DNA of 64,000 nt from Acidovorax sp. Leaf191 (GCF_001424425.1 NZ_LMPT01000012.1:114601-178600), one strand, 5' to 3'; numbered from the stretch's first letter, positions 36,971 through 46,599 are shown. The notes: generated from the sequence alone by a model not told the origin. Numbers and translations are program-made.

Positions 36971-39433
36971 ATGTCATCCCCCGTCAACGCCGGCGCACAG
37001 CTGCACGGCATCTCGCTGCAGCACAATTTTCAGCAAGGCCCGGTCGGCAGCCTGGGCGGCCGCAGTGTGCAGCAGGCACCTGCCCAGGCGCCGCGCAGCC
37101 TGGGCCACGTGCTCTCCGACATCGGGCGGGGCATACAGAACATCGCGTCGCGGGTGCTCAATGCGGTCACGCCCCATGGCGTGCGCACCGAGTCCAAATT
37201 CCGCGCGGGCCTGGAGGCCACCAGCGCGCACATGGGCCAGCTGCTGGGCGCCATCTCGCATTCATCGACGCACCAGGCCGACGGTGCGGCCGCGCAGAAG
37301 CTCCTGGGCGGCCTGCGGGACGTGGCCGCCCCGGTGACCAGCCGCGGCGCCAGCCTGGACACCGTCGTGCGCGAACGCACCACCGCCCAGCTCCAGCAGA
37401 TGACCCCGGATGAGCGCCAGGCCCTGCACAAGGGCCTCGTCATGGCGGAGAACAGTGCCTTGAAGGGCGACCCCGTGCTCGCCGCCGTGCGCTCGGCCAT
37501 GGAGCAGCATGCCATCGACCAGGGCATGGCCGCGCTGCAGGGCGACCTGGACTTGGCCATCGCGATGACCGCCAAGGAGGCGCAGGACACCGGCATCACG
37601 GGCCGGGCCTTCCAGCAGGTCTACGACACCGCACGCGAGGTGCTGCGCGACCAGGGCTTCGGCCACCTGCCCGACAAGGAATTCAAGGAAATGCAGCGCG
37701 CCCTGGTGCTGCAGGCCGTGGAGGCCCGTGTGGGTGATGGCGACCCTGCCCAGGTCGTGCCCATGGCCCAGGTCATCAACCTGCTGCCCAGCAAGGAGCT
37801 GCATGCGCTGATGCACACGACCGCGCAGATCGGCCCCGAAGACCCGACGGCCGCGCGCTTCGTGGTGAGCGGCGCGATCGGCGTGCGCGCCGAAAAGCTC
37901 GAAAAGGCCGTGGCCGACGGCACGGCCGCGCTGCTGGCGCGCCGCCTGCCGTCCGAAGACGACCCGAGCGGCATGCTCCATGCGCCGCAGGCCGTGGCGC
38001 GCGACATCGCCGCCACCGGCAGTGCGCTGGCAGAGCTGCGCGCGCACTGCGACATCCACGGCATGCACTTCCCGGCTGCGCTGGAGGCGCCCGTCGCGCA
38101 GCTGCAAGGGCATCTGCAGGCCTACCTGAACCCGACCCACCTGTCGCAGTTGCCCGAGCTGAGCGCAGGGCAGCTGCACAGCCTGGGCGATGGCCTGCGC
38201 GGCCTGGGTGTGCAGACAGGCCAGGCGGAGATCGCGGCCGATGGCACGCGCCGCCGCTCCGAAGCGATGGACGCAGGCGCGCTCGCGATGCAGCCCGCGC
38301 TGCAGGCGCTCGCGCAGGGCGACACCGCAGGTTTGCTGCGCGGCCTGGGCATGGCCCAGCCCGCGGCCAATGCGGCCCTCGACGTGCACATCCGCCTGGG
38401 CATGAAGGTCGAGGGCGCGGACGAAGTGATGGCCTTCCGCGAAAAGCTGGTGGGCCACGCCATCAATGACCTGGACACCGCAGCCCTGCAGGCGCTGTCC
38501 GCCCGGCTGGGCAGCCCGGCCGCCGAAGCGCTGTCCGACGAACTCGCGTCGGCGGCCATGCCGCTGCTGGGCGGCTCGGATGCGATGGAGGCCTACGACA
38601 GCGGCCTGGGCCGGCAGATGTTCGACCGGGCCACCGACCTGGGCATGCTCAAGCACTGCGTCGACCAGCGGCTGGGCGAGCTGGGGGCCACGGTGCCCGC
38701 GCCCGCCTGGGACGGCGCTCCGCCCGCGGCGGATGTGGTGCGCGACGTCTTCAGCGCCGTGCGCGTGGGCGGCAGCGCCGTGGTCGTGCGCTCGGGCACC
38801 GGCGGCCCGGCCGTGCAGGGTGCCGTGCAGGACAACCTCGACGCCATGCTGGCTGCGCCCGGCAACGACCGGGAGCACGAGGTGGGCGGTGTGAGCGAAG
38901 GCTTCGTCAAAGACCTGACGCGCGCGAGTTACACCGTGGCCGATGCGAGCGGCGCTGTGCGCCCCATGATCGACAAGGACCATCCCGACAAGGCCGCCAG
39001 CGTGCGCTCAGCGGCCGCGCAGCTGCGCGAGCTGGCGGGGGGCAACGAGGCGCTGGCGCTCAAGGTGTCGCGCCTGGCCAACCAGAACGTGCTGGCCGGC
39101 GTGCAGCAGGTGCTCATGTCGCAGCAGAGCCCGCTGCGCCTGCCCGACGGCACCCCCGGCCGGCTGATGGGGCCGGAGCGCATCGAATACGCGCTGTCGA
39201 GCGACGGCGAAGGCGGCATCGTGCTGCAGGTGAACTACGCGGTCGAAGGCGCTGACGTGTTCCTGCCGGCGCCGCGCAACGCCCACGAAGGCGTGGGCAT
39301 CCCCGTGCAGCTCGATGCTGCGCGCAGCGGCGGGCAGTTCCAGTTTGCGCTGCACGTCGGCGCCGACCTGGCCGTGAGCGTGCAGGAGCCGGTGCGTTTC
39401 ACCTACGACACCGCAGCCCCCGCGGCGGTGTGA
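36971..39433 (+). CDS. Large putative type III secretion effector of unknown function
   Basis: 820 residues from ATG 36971 (MSSPVNAGAQLHGISLQHNF), preceded by GAAAGGA; an ATG at 36917 is less likely. No classical signal peptide or membrane helix. The first about 50 residues are rich in Ser, Gly, Gln and Pro with few charges, as in type III secreted proteins. The rest is mostly Ala/Leu-rich helices, with a beta-rich end (about 740-815). I recognise no enzyme motif. The main evidence for an effector is the CesT-family chaperone gene 55 bases downstream. No PIP box (TTCG-N15-TTCG type) or secretion apparatus is visible nearby. Alternatives: a chaperoned adhesin or host-interaction protein secreted otherwise. 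Confidence 0.7.
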   Translation: MSSPVNAGAQLHGISLQHNFQQGPVGSLGGRSVQQAPAQAPRSLGHVLSDIGRGIQNIASRVLNAVTPHGVRTESKFRAGLEATSAHMGQLLGAISHSSTHQADGAAAQKLLGGLRDVAAPVTSRGASLDTVVRERTTAQLQQMTPDERQALHKGLVMAENSALKGDPVLAAVRSAMEQHAIDQGMAALQGDLDLAIAMTAKEAQDTGITGRAFQQVYDTAREVLRDQGFGHLPDKEFKEMQRALVLQAVEARVGDGDPAQVVPMAQVINLLPSKELHALMHTTAQIGPEDPTAARFVVSGAIGVRAEKLEKAVADGTAALLARRLPSEDDPSGMLHAPQAVARDIAATGSALAELRAHCDIHGMHFPAALEAPVAQLQGHLQAYLNPTHLSQLPELSAGQLHSLGDGLRGLGVQTGQAEIAADGTRRRSEAMDAGALAMQPALQALAQGDTAGLLRGLGMAQPAANAALDVHIRLGMKVEGADEVMAFREKLVGHAINDLDTAALQALSARLGSPAAEALSDELASAAMPLLGGSDAMEAYDSGLGRQMFDRATDLGMLKHCVDQRLGELGATVPAPAWDGAPPAADVVRDVFSAVRVGGSAVVVRSGTGGPAVQGAVQDNLDAMLAAPGNDREHEVGGVSEGFVKDLTRASYTVADASGAVRPMIDKDHPDKAASVRSAAAQLRELAGGNEALALKVSRLANQNVLAGVQQVLMSQQSPLRLPDGTPGRLMGPERIEYALSSDGEGGIVLQVNYAVEGADVFLPAPRNAHEGVGIPVQLDAARSGGQFQFALHVGADLAVSVQEPVRFTYDTAAPAAV

Positions 39434-39487
39434 CCGGCGCCGCTCCCCCGGCTGTTTCCCCCATCCTTTTGTTGAATCGATCCCTCC

Positions 39488-39976
39488 ATGTCCACCGCCG
39501 ACCAACTTCTTCTCGACCTGGGCCAGACCGCAGGTCTGTCGCAACCCCTGCGTTTCGATGCGCAGGGCTGCGCCCGCCTTGTGTTCGACACCCGCCTGGC
39601 CATCGACTTCGAGCGCGACGATGACGCCGGCGTGCTGCAGGTCTACAGCGTGCTCGGGCCGCTGCCGGCCGAGGGGCGCGAGGCGCTGTACCAGCGATTG
39701 CTGGAGGCCAACCTGTTTGGCTCCGCAACCGCCGGCGCCACGCTGGCCGTGGACGGCCAGACACGGGAGGTCGTGCTGTGCCGTACCGTCGATGTCCAGG
39801 AGACCGGCGGACCCGCATTCGTGCGGCTGGTGGAGCGCTTCGTGGCGGCGGCCGAGGACTGGAAGAAGCTGCTGCTGTCGGGTGCCAGCGCCGGACCCTC
39901 GGCGTCGCCGGCGGGCGCAGGCCCGGCCCCCGGCGCGATGATGGGCGTGCCGATGGGCGGCTTCCTGCGCGCCTGA
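39488..39976 (+). CDS. CesT-family type III secretion chaperone
   Basis: 162 residues. Plan of class I chaperones: MSTADQLLLDLGQTAGL helix, a beta sheet with LRFDAQGCARLVFDTRLAIDFERDD, the LPAEGREALYQRLLEANLFG segment typical of the family, then GATLAVDGQTREVVLCRTVD and a final helix FVRLVERFVAAAEDWKKLL. An added Ala/Gly/Pro/Met tail of about 30 residues (ending MMGVPMGGFLRA) is not part of the usual fold. Acidic and small as expected. Chaperones of this class bind the N-terminal region of one effector, usually encoded next door, here the 820-residue protein. Confidence 0.85.
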   Translation: MSTADQLLLDLGQTAGLSQPLRFDAQGCARLVFDTRLAIDFERDDDAGVLQVYSVLGPLPAEGREALYQRLLEANLFGSATAGATLAVDGQTREVVLCRTVDVQETGGPAFVRLVERFVAAAEDWKKLLLSGASAGPSASPAGAGPAPGAMMGVPMGGFLRA

Positions 39977-40026
39977 GGCAGGGGCCCCGGGTCCAGGCAC
40001 GGCCTGCGCCGCGCGCGGATCAGGGA

Positions 40027-40872
40027 TCAGGCGTACCGCTTGGCCCGCAGGTTGTCTTTCATCTGCTGCAGGATGGGCTGCAGCGGGCTGCCGATGCGCA
40101 GGGCCACGCAGGTGGCCAGCACGTCGATGATGAGCAGGTGCATGAGCCGCGACACCATGGGGCTGTAGCGGTCGTAGCCCTCGGGGTGGTCGGCCGCCAG
40201 GTGGATCTGGCAGGTGCTGGCCAGCGGAGAGCCGCTGGCGGTGATGACGATGGTGGTGGCGCCGTTGCGGCGCGCGATATCGGCCGCGTCCATCAGGTCG
40301 CGCGTGCGGCCCGAGTTGGAGATGATCACCGCGCAGTCGCCGGGCCCGAGCAGGGTGGCACTCATCACCTGCATGTGGCCGTCGCTCGTGGCAATCGACG
40401 TCACGCCCAGGCGAAAGAACTTGTGCTGCGCGTCCTGCGCCACGATGCCGGAGTTGCCCACGCCGTAGAACTCGATGCGCTTGCCGGTCTTCCAGGTCGC
40501 GGCAATGGCTTCGGCAGCGCGCTCCAGGGCCACGGTGCTGGCCGCATTGCGGTACTGCAAAAAGGCGGCCACGGCGTTGTCCACCACCTTCACCAGCACG
40601 TCGCCGGTCTTGTCGTCCGCATCCACGCTGCGGTGGATGAAGGGCACGCCCTCGCTCACGCTGCCTGCGAGCTTGAGCTTGAAATCCGCCAGCCCGTCAT
40701 AGCCCATGCTGCGGCAAAACCGCACCACGGTGGGCTTGCTCACGTGGGCCCGCTCGGCCAGCTCGCGCACCGGCAGCCGCGCAAACGTGCGGGGGTCGGT
40801 CAGCACCAGCCGGCCCACGCGCTGTTCGGCGGGCGCCAACGAGGGGAGGGATGCGGTGATGCGTTCGAGCAT
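40027..40872 (-). CDS. hexR: Carbohydrate regulator HexR (RpiR family)
   Basis: 281 residues. N-terminal helix-turn-helix of RpiR type (AERAHVSKPTVVRFCRSMGY, about residues 39-58) and a C-terminal sugar-phosphate-binding SIS domain (FYGVGNSGIVAQDAQHKFFR ... VIISNSGRTRDLMDAA). It matches HexR closely along its length, including PTV.RFCRS and PMVSRLMHLLIIDVLA. HexR represses (or activates) Entner-Doudoroff and related genes and responds to 2-keto-3-deoxy-6-phosphogluconate. It is divergent from the sugar-phosphate-type ABC transporter and sits among glk, zwf, pgi, edd and tal in this window. Two candidate operators lie in the divergent gap. Confidence 0.92.
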   Translation of the reverse strand: MLERITASLPSLAPAEQRVGRLVLTDPRTFARLPVRELAERAHVSKPTVVRFCRSMGYDGLADFKLKLAGSVSEGVPFIHRSVDADDKTGDVLVKVVDNAVAAFLQYRNAASTVALERAAEAIAATWKTGKRIEFYGVGNSGIVAQDAQHKFFRLGVTSIATSDGHMQVMSATLLGPGDCAVIISNSGRTRDLMDAADIARRNGATTIVITASGSPLASTCQIHLAADHPEGYDRYSPMVSRLMHLLIIDVLATCVALRIGSPLQPILQQMKDNLRAKRYA

Positions 40873-41004
40873 GTCGGTAGGTGTGTGTCAGCCCAGGCCG
40901 GCGCCGGGCGGCTCACGGTGCATCGACGATGGGCGGGGCAGGGCTGTCATGGGGGCTCGGTGTGCGCCGCGCTGGCGGGCGGCGCGGGGGCGTTGTTCGC
41001 CTAA

Positions 41005-41019
41005 TGTAACTTGGTTCCC
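41005..41019 (+). promoter_or_regulatory. Candidate HexR operator 1 (hexR side of hexR/afu gap)
   Basis: TGTAACTTGGTTCCC, sharing the TGTAAYT half and CC end with the motif found before the other sugar operons in the window. It lies about 130 bases upstream of hexR and 133 bases before the binding-protein gene, so could serve autoregulation. Confidence 0.5.
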
Positions 41020-41124
41020 AACATTCCGGACCCGGGTGATTCCTCCCTTTCATCATGCTTGCAGCGGGGTTGCGGGCTTCCCCCCTGGCCCCTGTGGGGG
41101 ACGGGCGATAGCATCCTTTCATTC

Positions 41125-41139
41125 TGTAATTCCGATACC
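41125..41139 (+). promoter_or_regulatory. Candidate HexR operator 2 (upstream of AfuA-like gene)
   Basis: TGTAATTCCGATACC, differing at few positions from TGTAATTCGATAACC before the glucose transporter and TGTAACTCGATAACC before edd. It overlaps the start of the ribosome site (AAGGAG at 41140), so binding here would block early transcription. Confidence 0.6.
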
Positions 41140-41151
41140 AAGGAGCCTTCC

Positions 41152-42177
41152 ATGCGCAAACCTCTGCTGAAACTACTGGCCGGTGCGGCTCTGACGACCG
41201 CCGCCTGCGGCAGCTGGGCCCAGGGCCAGGTCAACATCATCTGTTCCGTGCAGGCCGAGTGGTGCAACCTGATGTCCACCGTGTACGCCAAGACCACCGG
41301 CACCAAGGTCAACATGACGGCCAAGGGCTCGGGCGAAGCGCTGGCCCAGCTCAACGCCGAGAAGGCCAACCCCAAGACCGACATCTGGTTCGGCGGCACG
41401 GGCGACCCGCACCTGCAGGCCGCGGAGCAGGGCCTCACGCTCGAGTACAAGTCGCCACAGCTCGCGCAGCTCTACCCCTGGGCGCAAAAGCAGGCCGCCG
41501 ACTCCAAGTACCGCACCGTGGGCGTGTACCTGGGCCCGCTGGGCTTCGGCTACAACAAGGAGCTGCTGGCCAAGCGCAAGCTCAACCCGCCGCAGTCGTG
41601 GGCCGACCTGCTCAAGCCCGAGTTCAAGGGCGAAGTGCAGATGGCCAACCCCGCATCAAGCGGCACGGCCTACACCATGATCGCCACGCTGGTGCAGATC
41701 ATGGGCGAGGAAAAGGCGTTCGAATACCTGAAGGCGCTGCACCCCAACGTCAGCACCTACACGCGTTCGGGCACGGCCCCGGTCAAGGCGGCGGCGCGCG
41801 GCGAGACCACCATCTCGGTGAGCTTCGTGCACGACGTGACCACCGAGGCCGTCAACGGATTTCCCGTGGCGTCCATCACGCCGTCCGAAGGCACCGGTGC
41901 CGAGGTCGGCTCCATGAGCATCGTCAAGAACAGCCCCAACGCCGAGGCGGCCAAGAAGTTCTATGAATGGGCGCTCACGCCCGGCGGCCAGCAGTTCGGC
42001 CTGGCGGCCAAGCAGTTCCAGCTGCCCAGCAACACCCAGGTGCCCAAGGACCCGCGCATGACGGACCCGGCCAAGATGAAGCTCATCAACTACGACTACG
42101 CCAAGTACGGCGCCAGCACCGAGCGCCGCCGCCTGATCGCGCGCTGGGAAAAGGACGTGCAGAACGCTGCGCGCTAA
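41152..42177 (+). CDS. ABC transporter substrate-binding protein, AfuA-like (sugar-phosphate or Fe3+ family)
   Basis: 341 residues from ATG 41152, with AAGGAG upstream. Signal peptide MRKPLLKLLAGAALTTAACGSWA. The mature part begins QGQVNIICSVQAEWCN and has the ferric/AfuA-type fold: PKTDIWFGGTGDPHL, YLGPLGFGYNKELL and MANPASSGTAYTMIATL. By family it could bind iron, 2-aminoethylphosphonate or sugar phosphates. The fused permease, the adjacent hexR and the downstream transaldolase favour hexose or sedoheptulose phosphates, as shown for AfuABC of Actinobacillus; this is inference from context. Confidence 0.85.
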   Translation: MRKPLLKLLAGAALTTAACGSWAQGQVNIICSVQAEWCNLMSTVYAKTTGTKVNMTAKGSGEALAQLNAEKANPKTDIWFGGTGDPHLQAAEQGLTLEYKSPQLAQLYPWAQKQAADSKYRTVGVYLGPLGFGYNKELLAKRKLNPPQSWADLLKPEFKGEVQMANPASSGTAYTMIATLVQIMGEEKAFEYLKALHPNVSTYTRSGTAPVKAAARGETTISVSFVHDVTTEAVNGFPVASITPSEGTGAEVGSMSIVKNSPNAEAAKKFYEWALTPGGQQFGLAAKQFQLPSNTQVPKDPRMTDPAKMKLINYDYAKYGASTERRRLIARWEKDVQNAAR

Positions 42178-42183
42178 GGACTG

Positions 42184-44418
42184 GTGGTGTCGGTGACCGC
42201 GGCGGCGAACAGCGCAATTTCACGATCTCCTGCAACCCGCGCCTCGGTCAACCGCCCCCTGTGGGTGTGGCTGGCCATCGGCGTGCTGGGCTACCTGGCC
42301 TTCCCCTGGTACGCCCAGCAGGACTCCAACGGCCTCCTGGCCATCGGCCAGGTCTTCAGCAGCGAGCAGGCGGGCAACGGGCTCATGCAGGCCGCGCTGC
42401 TGGGGCGCCCCTGGCTGTGGCTGGGCCTGGTGGGGCTGGCCATCGCTGCCGCAGGCGCCGTCCTGCCTGCAGGCCGGCGGCAGGGCGCGGTGCTGGCAGT
42501 CGGCGGGGCGGTGGGCCTGCTGGCGCTGCTGCTCAGCGGCTTTGCCATCGGCGGGCGGGGCTGGGCCTTCGACTGGTTGAACCAGATGCTGGGCGAGTTG
42601 GGCGCGCGGCAGCCGGGCATCGGCTGGGGCGGGTTCGTGGTGCTCTCGGCGCTGCTGGTGCTGACGGCCTTCGGCGTGGCGCGGCGCGGTTTCTTCAAGG
42701 GCGATCTGTTCGTCGCAGCCGCCGTGCTGGCGTGCGGCAGCCTGCTGGCACTGTTCATCGTGTTCCCGGTGCTCAAGGCGCTGTCGGCGGCGTTCTTCCT
42801 GGAAGACGGCCCGTTCTCGCTGGGCGTTCTGTGGGAGCGCATTGCGCACGAGCGCAACTTCGGCCTGTCGTGTGTCAGCGGCGGCCAGCGTTGCGGCGTG
42901 GCATGGAACACGCTGTTCCTCGGGCTGATGACCGCCACCAGCACCACGCTGCTGGGCACCTTCATGGCGCTGATGGCCGAGCGCGCCTCGCGCCGCTATG
43001 CACGCCCGCTGAACATCGTGGCGCTGCTGCCCATCATCACGCCGCCTTTCGTGGTGGGCCTGGGCCTGATCCTGCTGTTCGGCCGTGCGGGCGTGTTCAA
43101 CCAGTTCCTGGAATACGCGTTCGGCATCACGCCCTCGCGCTGGTTCTACGGCTGGTTCGGCGTGTGGGTGGCGCAGACATTTGCGTTCACGCCCATCGCC
43201 TTCATGATCATGCGCGGCGTGGTGCAGGGCGTGGCGCCCAGCCTGGAGGAAGCCGCGCAGACGCTGCGCGCCAGCCCCCACAAGACCTTCATGAGCGTGA
43301 CGCTGCCGCTGCTCAAGCCGGGCCTGGCCAACGCGTTCCTGGTGGGTTTCATCGAGAGCATGGCCGACTTCGGCAACCCCATCGTGGTGGGCGGGCAGTT
43401 CTCGGTGCTGTCCACCGAGATCTTCTTCGCCATCGTGGGTGCGCAGTACGACCAGGGGCGCGCCGCGTCGCTGGCGTGGATCCTCACGTTCTTTGCCCTC
43501 ACGGTGTTCGCCATCCAGCGCGGGCTGCTGGGCAAGCAGAACTTCACCACGGTGTCGGGCAAGGGCGACGCGGGCATCGCCATGCCGCTGCCCACCGGCG
43601 TGCGCCGCGTGGTGCATTCCATCGCGCTGCCGTGGATGGCATTCACGCTCATCGTGTACCTGTTTGCGCTGGCCGGCGGCTTCGTGCAGACCTGGGGCCG
43701 CGACTACACCATCACGCTGGCGCACTTTCGCACCGCGTTCAGCATGGAGTGGGGCGAGTTCGGCATCGTGTGGGCCGGCACCGCCTGGAGCTCGCTGTTC
43801 ACCACGCTCAAGCTCGCGGCCATCTCGGCGCCGCTCACGGCCACGCTGGGCATCGGCATCGCCTGGCTGCTGGCGCGCACCGAATTCCGGGGGCAGGGCG
43901 CCTTCGAGTTCGCCGCCCTGCTGGCCTTTGCCATCCCCGGAACGGTGCTGGGCGTGAGCTACATCCTGGCGTTCAACGTGCCGCCGTTCGAGCTCACGGG
44001 CACCGCGCTCATCATCGTGCTGTGCTTCATGTTCCGCAATCTGCCGGTGGGGGTGCGCGCAGGCACGGCGGCGTTCAAGCAGCTCGACCGGTCGCTGGAC
44101 GAGGCCTCGGTCATGCTGCGGGCCGGCAGCGTGCAGACGCTGCGCCACGTGGTGCTGCCGCTGCTCAAGCCGGCGCTGGTGGCTGCGCTGGTCTACAGCT
44201 TCGTGCGGGCCATCACCACGGTGAGTGCGGTGATCTTCCTTGTCACCGCCGAGAACGAGCTGGCCACCACCTACATCATCGGCCGCGTGGGCAACGGCGA
44301 CTACGGCGTGGCGCTGGCGTACTGCACGGTGCTCATCGTGCTGATGTCCGCCTCCATCGGCCTGATCCAGCTGCTGGTGGGTGAGCGCAAGCTGGGCCGA
44401 CGAGGAAGCACCCCCTGA
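42184..44418 (+). CDS. ABC transporter permease, two fused domains (AfuB-like)
   Basis: 744 residues from a GTG at 42184, six bases after the binding-protein stop. It has about fourteen membrane helices and two complete permease halves, each with its own EAA loop for ATPase contact: EEAAQTLRASPHKTFMSV and DEASVMLRAGSVQTLRHV. An N-terminal 200-residue extension contains additional hydrophobic helices. Fused permeases of this size are typical of the FbpB/AfuB/PhnU-V group. The stop codon lies inside a family A repeat (ACC CCC TGA), so the last residues RRGSTP may be repeat-derived. Confidence 0.9.
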   Translation: MVSVTAAANSAISRSPATRASVNRPLWVWLAIGVLGYLAFPWYAQQDSNGLLAIGQVFSSEQAGNGLMQAALLGRPWLWLGLVGLAIAAAGAVLPAGRRQGAVLAVGGAVGLLALLLSGFAIGGRGWAFDWLNQMLGELGARQPGIGWGGFVVLSALLVLTAFGVARRGFFKGDLFVAAAVLACGSLLALFIVFPVLKALSAAFFLEDGPFSLGVLWERIAHERNFGLSCVSGGQRCGVAWNTLFLGLMTATSTTLLGTFMALMAERASRRYARPLNIVALLPIITPPFVVGLGLILLFGRAGVFNQFLEYAFGITPSRWFYGWFGVWVAQTFAFTPIAFMIMRGVVQGVAPSLEEAAQTLRASPHKTFMSVTLPLLKPGLANAFLVGFIESMADFGNPIVVGGQFSVLSTEIFFAIVGAQYDQGRAASLAWILTFFALTVFAIQRGLLGKQNFTTVSGKGDAGIAMPLPTGVRRVVHSIALPWMAFTLIVYLFALAGGFVQTWGRDYTITLAHFRTAFSMEWGEFGIVWAGTAWSSLFTTLKLAAISAPLTATLGIGIAWLLARTEFRGQGAFEFAALLAFAIPGTVLGVSYILAFNVPPFELTGTALIIVLCFMFRNLPVGVRAGTAAFKQLDRSLDEASVMLRAGSVQTLRHVVLPLLKPALVAALVYSFVRAITTVSAVIFLVTAENELATTYIIGRVGNGDYGVALAYCTVLIVLMSASIGLIQLLVGERKLGRRGSTP

Positions 44419-44500
44419 GTCGCCTTCGGCGCCTTCCCCCTCAAGGGGGACGACGCCCTCGCTGCGGGGCGGCCCTTGCTCGGCGTCCCGCGCATGCGCC
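44411..44500 (+). repeat. Intergenic repeat, family A (copy 3)
   Basis: CCCCCTGAGTCGCCTTCGGC, a CCCCCTCAAGGGGG hairpin, then CGGGGCGGCCCTTGCTCGGC. The TGA in its first decamer is the stop codon of the fused permease. It lies between permease and ATPase genes and must be transcribed with them. Confidence 0.8.
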
Positions 44501-44541
44501 ACGCCTGTTAATTCGCGTCATCGTCCATTGAAAAGACAACC

Positions 44542-45606
44542 ATGAACAACATCGAAGATGCGGGCATCGTGTTCCGCAACATCACCAAGCGCTATGGCCG
44601 CGACGCCTCGTCGGGCCTGGCCGTCAAGGGCATCAGCTTCGAGGTGCCGCGCGGCACGCTGGCCACCATCCTGGGCCCGTCGGGCTGCGGCAAGACCACC
44701 ACCTTGCGCATGATCGCGGGGCTGGAGTCGCCCACCTCGGGCGAGATCTTCATCGGCGGCAAGGACGTGACCACGCTCGGCCCGGCGCAGCGCAACGTGA
44801 GCATGATGTTCCAGAGCTACGCGCTGTTTCCGCACATGAACGTGGCAGAGAACGTGATGTACGGCCTGCGCATGTCCGGCCAGCGTGACGAGGTGGCGCG
44901 CGCCAAGGCGGTCGAGGCACTGCGCGGCGTGGGCCTGGTGGGCTATGACGACCGCCTGCCGAGCGAGCTGTCTGGCGGCCAGCAGCAGCGCGTGGCGCTG
45001 GCCCGCGCGCTGGTGCTGGAGCCCGAGGTGCTGCTGTTCGACGAGCCGCTGTCCAACCTGGACGCCCGCCTGCGCCGCGAGATGCGCGAGGAGATCCGCG
45101 CGCTGCAGCAGCGCCTGTCGCTCACCGTGGCCTACGTCACGCACGACCAGAGCGAGGCCATGGCCGTCAGCGACCAGATCATCGTGATGAACCAGGGCCT
45201 GATCGCCCAGCAGGGATCGCCCCGCGCGCTGTACGAAACCCCCGGCAGCGAGTTCGTCGCCGGCTTCATGGGCGAGGCCATGCTGTTCCCCGCCACGGCC
45301 CGCGCCGATGGCACGGTGACCGTGGGGCCGCTCACGATCCGCCCGCGGGCCTGCCAGCAGCAGGGCGCGGTCAAGGTCGCGGTGCGGCCCGAGGCATGGC
45401 GCATCGAGCGCCAGGGCGAGGGGCTGATGCCCGCGCGGCTGGAGAAGGCCGCGTACCTGGGCGCGGTGCACGAATACACCTTTGCCACAGAGCTTGGGCC
45501 GATCTTCGTCGTGTCGTCGGACCTGAGCGACGTGCTCACGCCGGGCGAGGACGTGCGGCTCGGCCTGGGCGTGCACGGGGTATCGGTGGTTGGTAGTACC
45601 GACTGA
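44542..45606 (+). CDS. ABC transporter ATPase, AfuC-like
   Basis: 354 residues. Walker [11 protein letters not shown]-loop [14 protein letters not shown], signature LSGGQQQR, Walker [13 protein letters not shown] and His switch VTHDQSEAM are intact. The C-terminal TOBE-type regulatory part begins about residue 245. Family: polyamine/iron/sugar-phosphate (FbpC/AfuC) subfamily. Third gene of the binding protein-permease-ATPase cluster; the transaldolase start follows 28 bases after its stop, suggesting one operon. Confidence 0.93.
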   Translation: MNNIEDAGIVFRNITKRYGRDASSGLAVKGISFEVPRGTLATILGPSGCGKTTTLRMIAGLESPTSGEIFIGGKDVTTLGPAQRNVSMMFQSYALFPHMNVAENVMYGLRMSGQRDEVARAKAVEALRGVGLVGYDDRLPSELSGGQQQRVALARALVLEPEVLLFDEPLSNLDARLRREMREEIRALQQRLSLTVAYVTHDQSEAMAVSDQIIVMNQGLIAQQGSPRALYETPGSEFVAGFMGEAMLFPATARADGTVTVGPLTIRPRACQQQGAVKVAVRPEAWRIERQGEGLMPARLEKAAYLGAVHEYTFATELGPIFVVSSDLSDVLTPGEDVRLGLGVHGVSVVGSTD

Positions 45607-45634
45607 GCGGACGCTGATGTTCAATAATGACGCC

Positions 45635-46582
45635 ATGAACCAACTCGACGCCCTCAAACAGTTCACCACCGTGGTTGCCGACACCGGCGACTTCAAGCAA
45701 CTGGCGCAGTTCCAGCCCCAGGATGCCACCACCAACCCGTCGCTGATCCTCAAGGCCGTGCAAAAGCCCGAGTACGCGCCGCTGCTGCAGGACACCGTGG
45801 CCCAGTTCCGCGGCCGCGCCATGGACGAGATCATCGACCGCCTGCTGGTGCGCTTTGGCCGCGAGATCCTCGCGACCATCCCCGGGCGCGTGTCCACCGA
45901 AGTGGATGCCCGCCTGAGCTTCGACACCAGCGCCACCGTCACCCGCGCCGAACGCATCATCGAGCTGTACCAGGCCGAAGGCATCCACATCGACCGCGTG
46001 CTCATCAAGATCGCCGCCACCTGGGAAGGCATCAAGGCCGCCGAGCAGCTGGAGCGCAAGGGCATCCACACCAACCTCACGCTGCTGTTCTCGTTCGCGC
46101 AGGCCGTGGCCTGCGGCGAGGCCAAGGTGCAGCTGATCTCGCCGTTTGTCGGCCGCATCTACGACTGGTACAAGAAGCAGGCCGGCGCCCAGTGGGACGA
46201 AGCCGCACGCGCCGGTGCCAACGACCCGGGCGTGCAGTCCGTCACGCAGATCTACAACCACTACAAGCGCTTTGGCATTGCGACCGAGGTCATGGGCGCG
46301 AGCTTTCGCAACGTGGGCCAGATCACGGCGCTGGCCGGCTGCGACCTGCTGACCATCGCCCCCGAGCTGCTGGCGCAACTGGCCGCCAGCGACGCGCCGC
46401 TGCAGCCCGCGCTGGACGCCCAGGCCGCCAAGACGCTGGACCTGGCTGCGGTGAGCTACGACGAAGCGGGCTTCCGCTTTGCGCTGAACGAAGACGCCAT
46501 GGCCACCGAAAAGCTGGCGGAAGGCATCCGCGCGTTCGCGGCGGACGCGGTCAAGCTGGACAAGCTCATTCAGGCTGCGTGA
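45635..46582 (+). CDS. tal: Transaldolase
   Basis: 315 residues from ATG 45635 ([20 protein letters not shown]), the family N-terminus; ATGs at 45617 and in the previous gene's end are less likely. Class I aldolase transferring dihydroxyacetone between sedoheptulose 7-phosphate and glyceraldehyde 3-phosphate, giving erythrose 4-phosphate and fructose 6-phosphate. Catalytic Lys125 is in [21 protein letters not shown] and [11 protein letters not shown] are conserved. Its position as last gene of the AfuABC-like operon connects imported sugar phosphates to the pentose phosphate pathway. Confidence 0.97.
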   Translation: MNQLDALKQFTTVVADTGDFKQLAQFQPQDATTNPSLILKAVQKPEYAPLLQDTVAQFRGRAMDEIIDRLLVRFGREILATIPGRVSTEVDARLSFDTSATVTRAERIIELYQAEGIHIDRVLIKIAATWEGIKAAEQLERKGIHTNLTLLFSFAQAVACGEAKVQLISPFVGRIYDWYKKQAGAQWDEAARAGANDPGVQSVTQIYNHYKRFGIATEVMGASFRNVGQITALAGCDLLTIAPELLAQLAASDAPLQPALDAQAAKTLDLAAVSYDEAGFRFALNEDAMATEKLAEGIRAFAADAVKLDKLIQAA

Positions 46583-46599
46583 GAGGCTGCTCAAGCAGA

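Noticed and set aside
42220..44502. 760-codon open frame opposite the fused permease
   Set aside because: Antisense shadow of a membrane protein gene; Arg/Gln/His-rich low-complexity translation.
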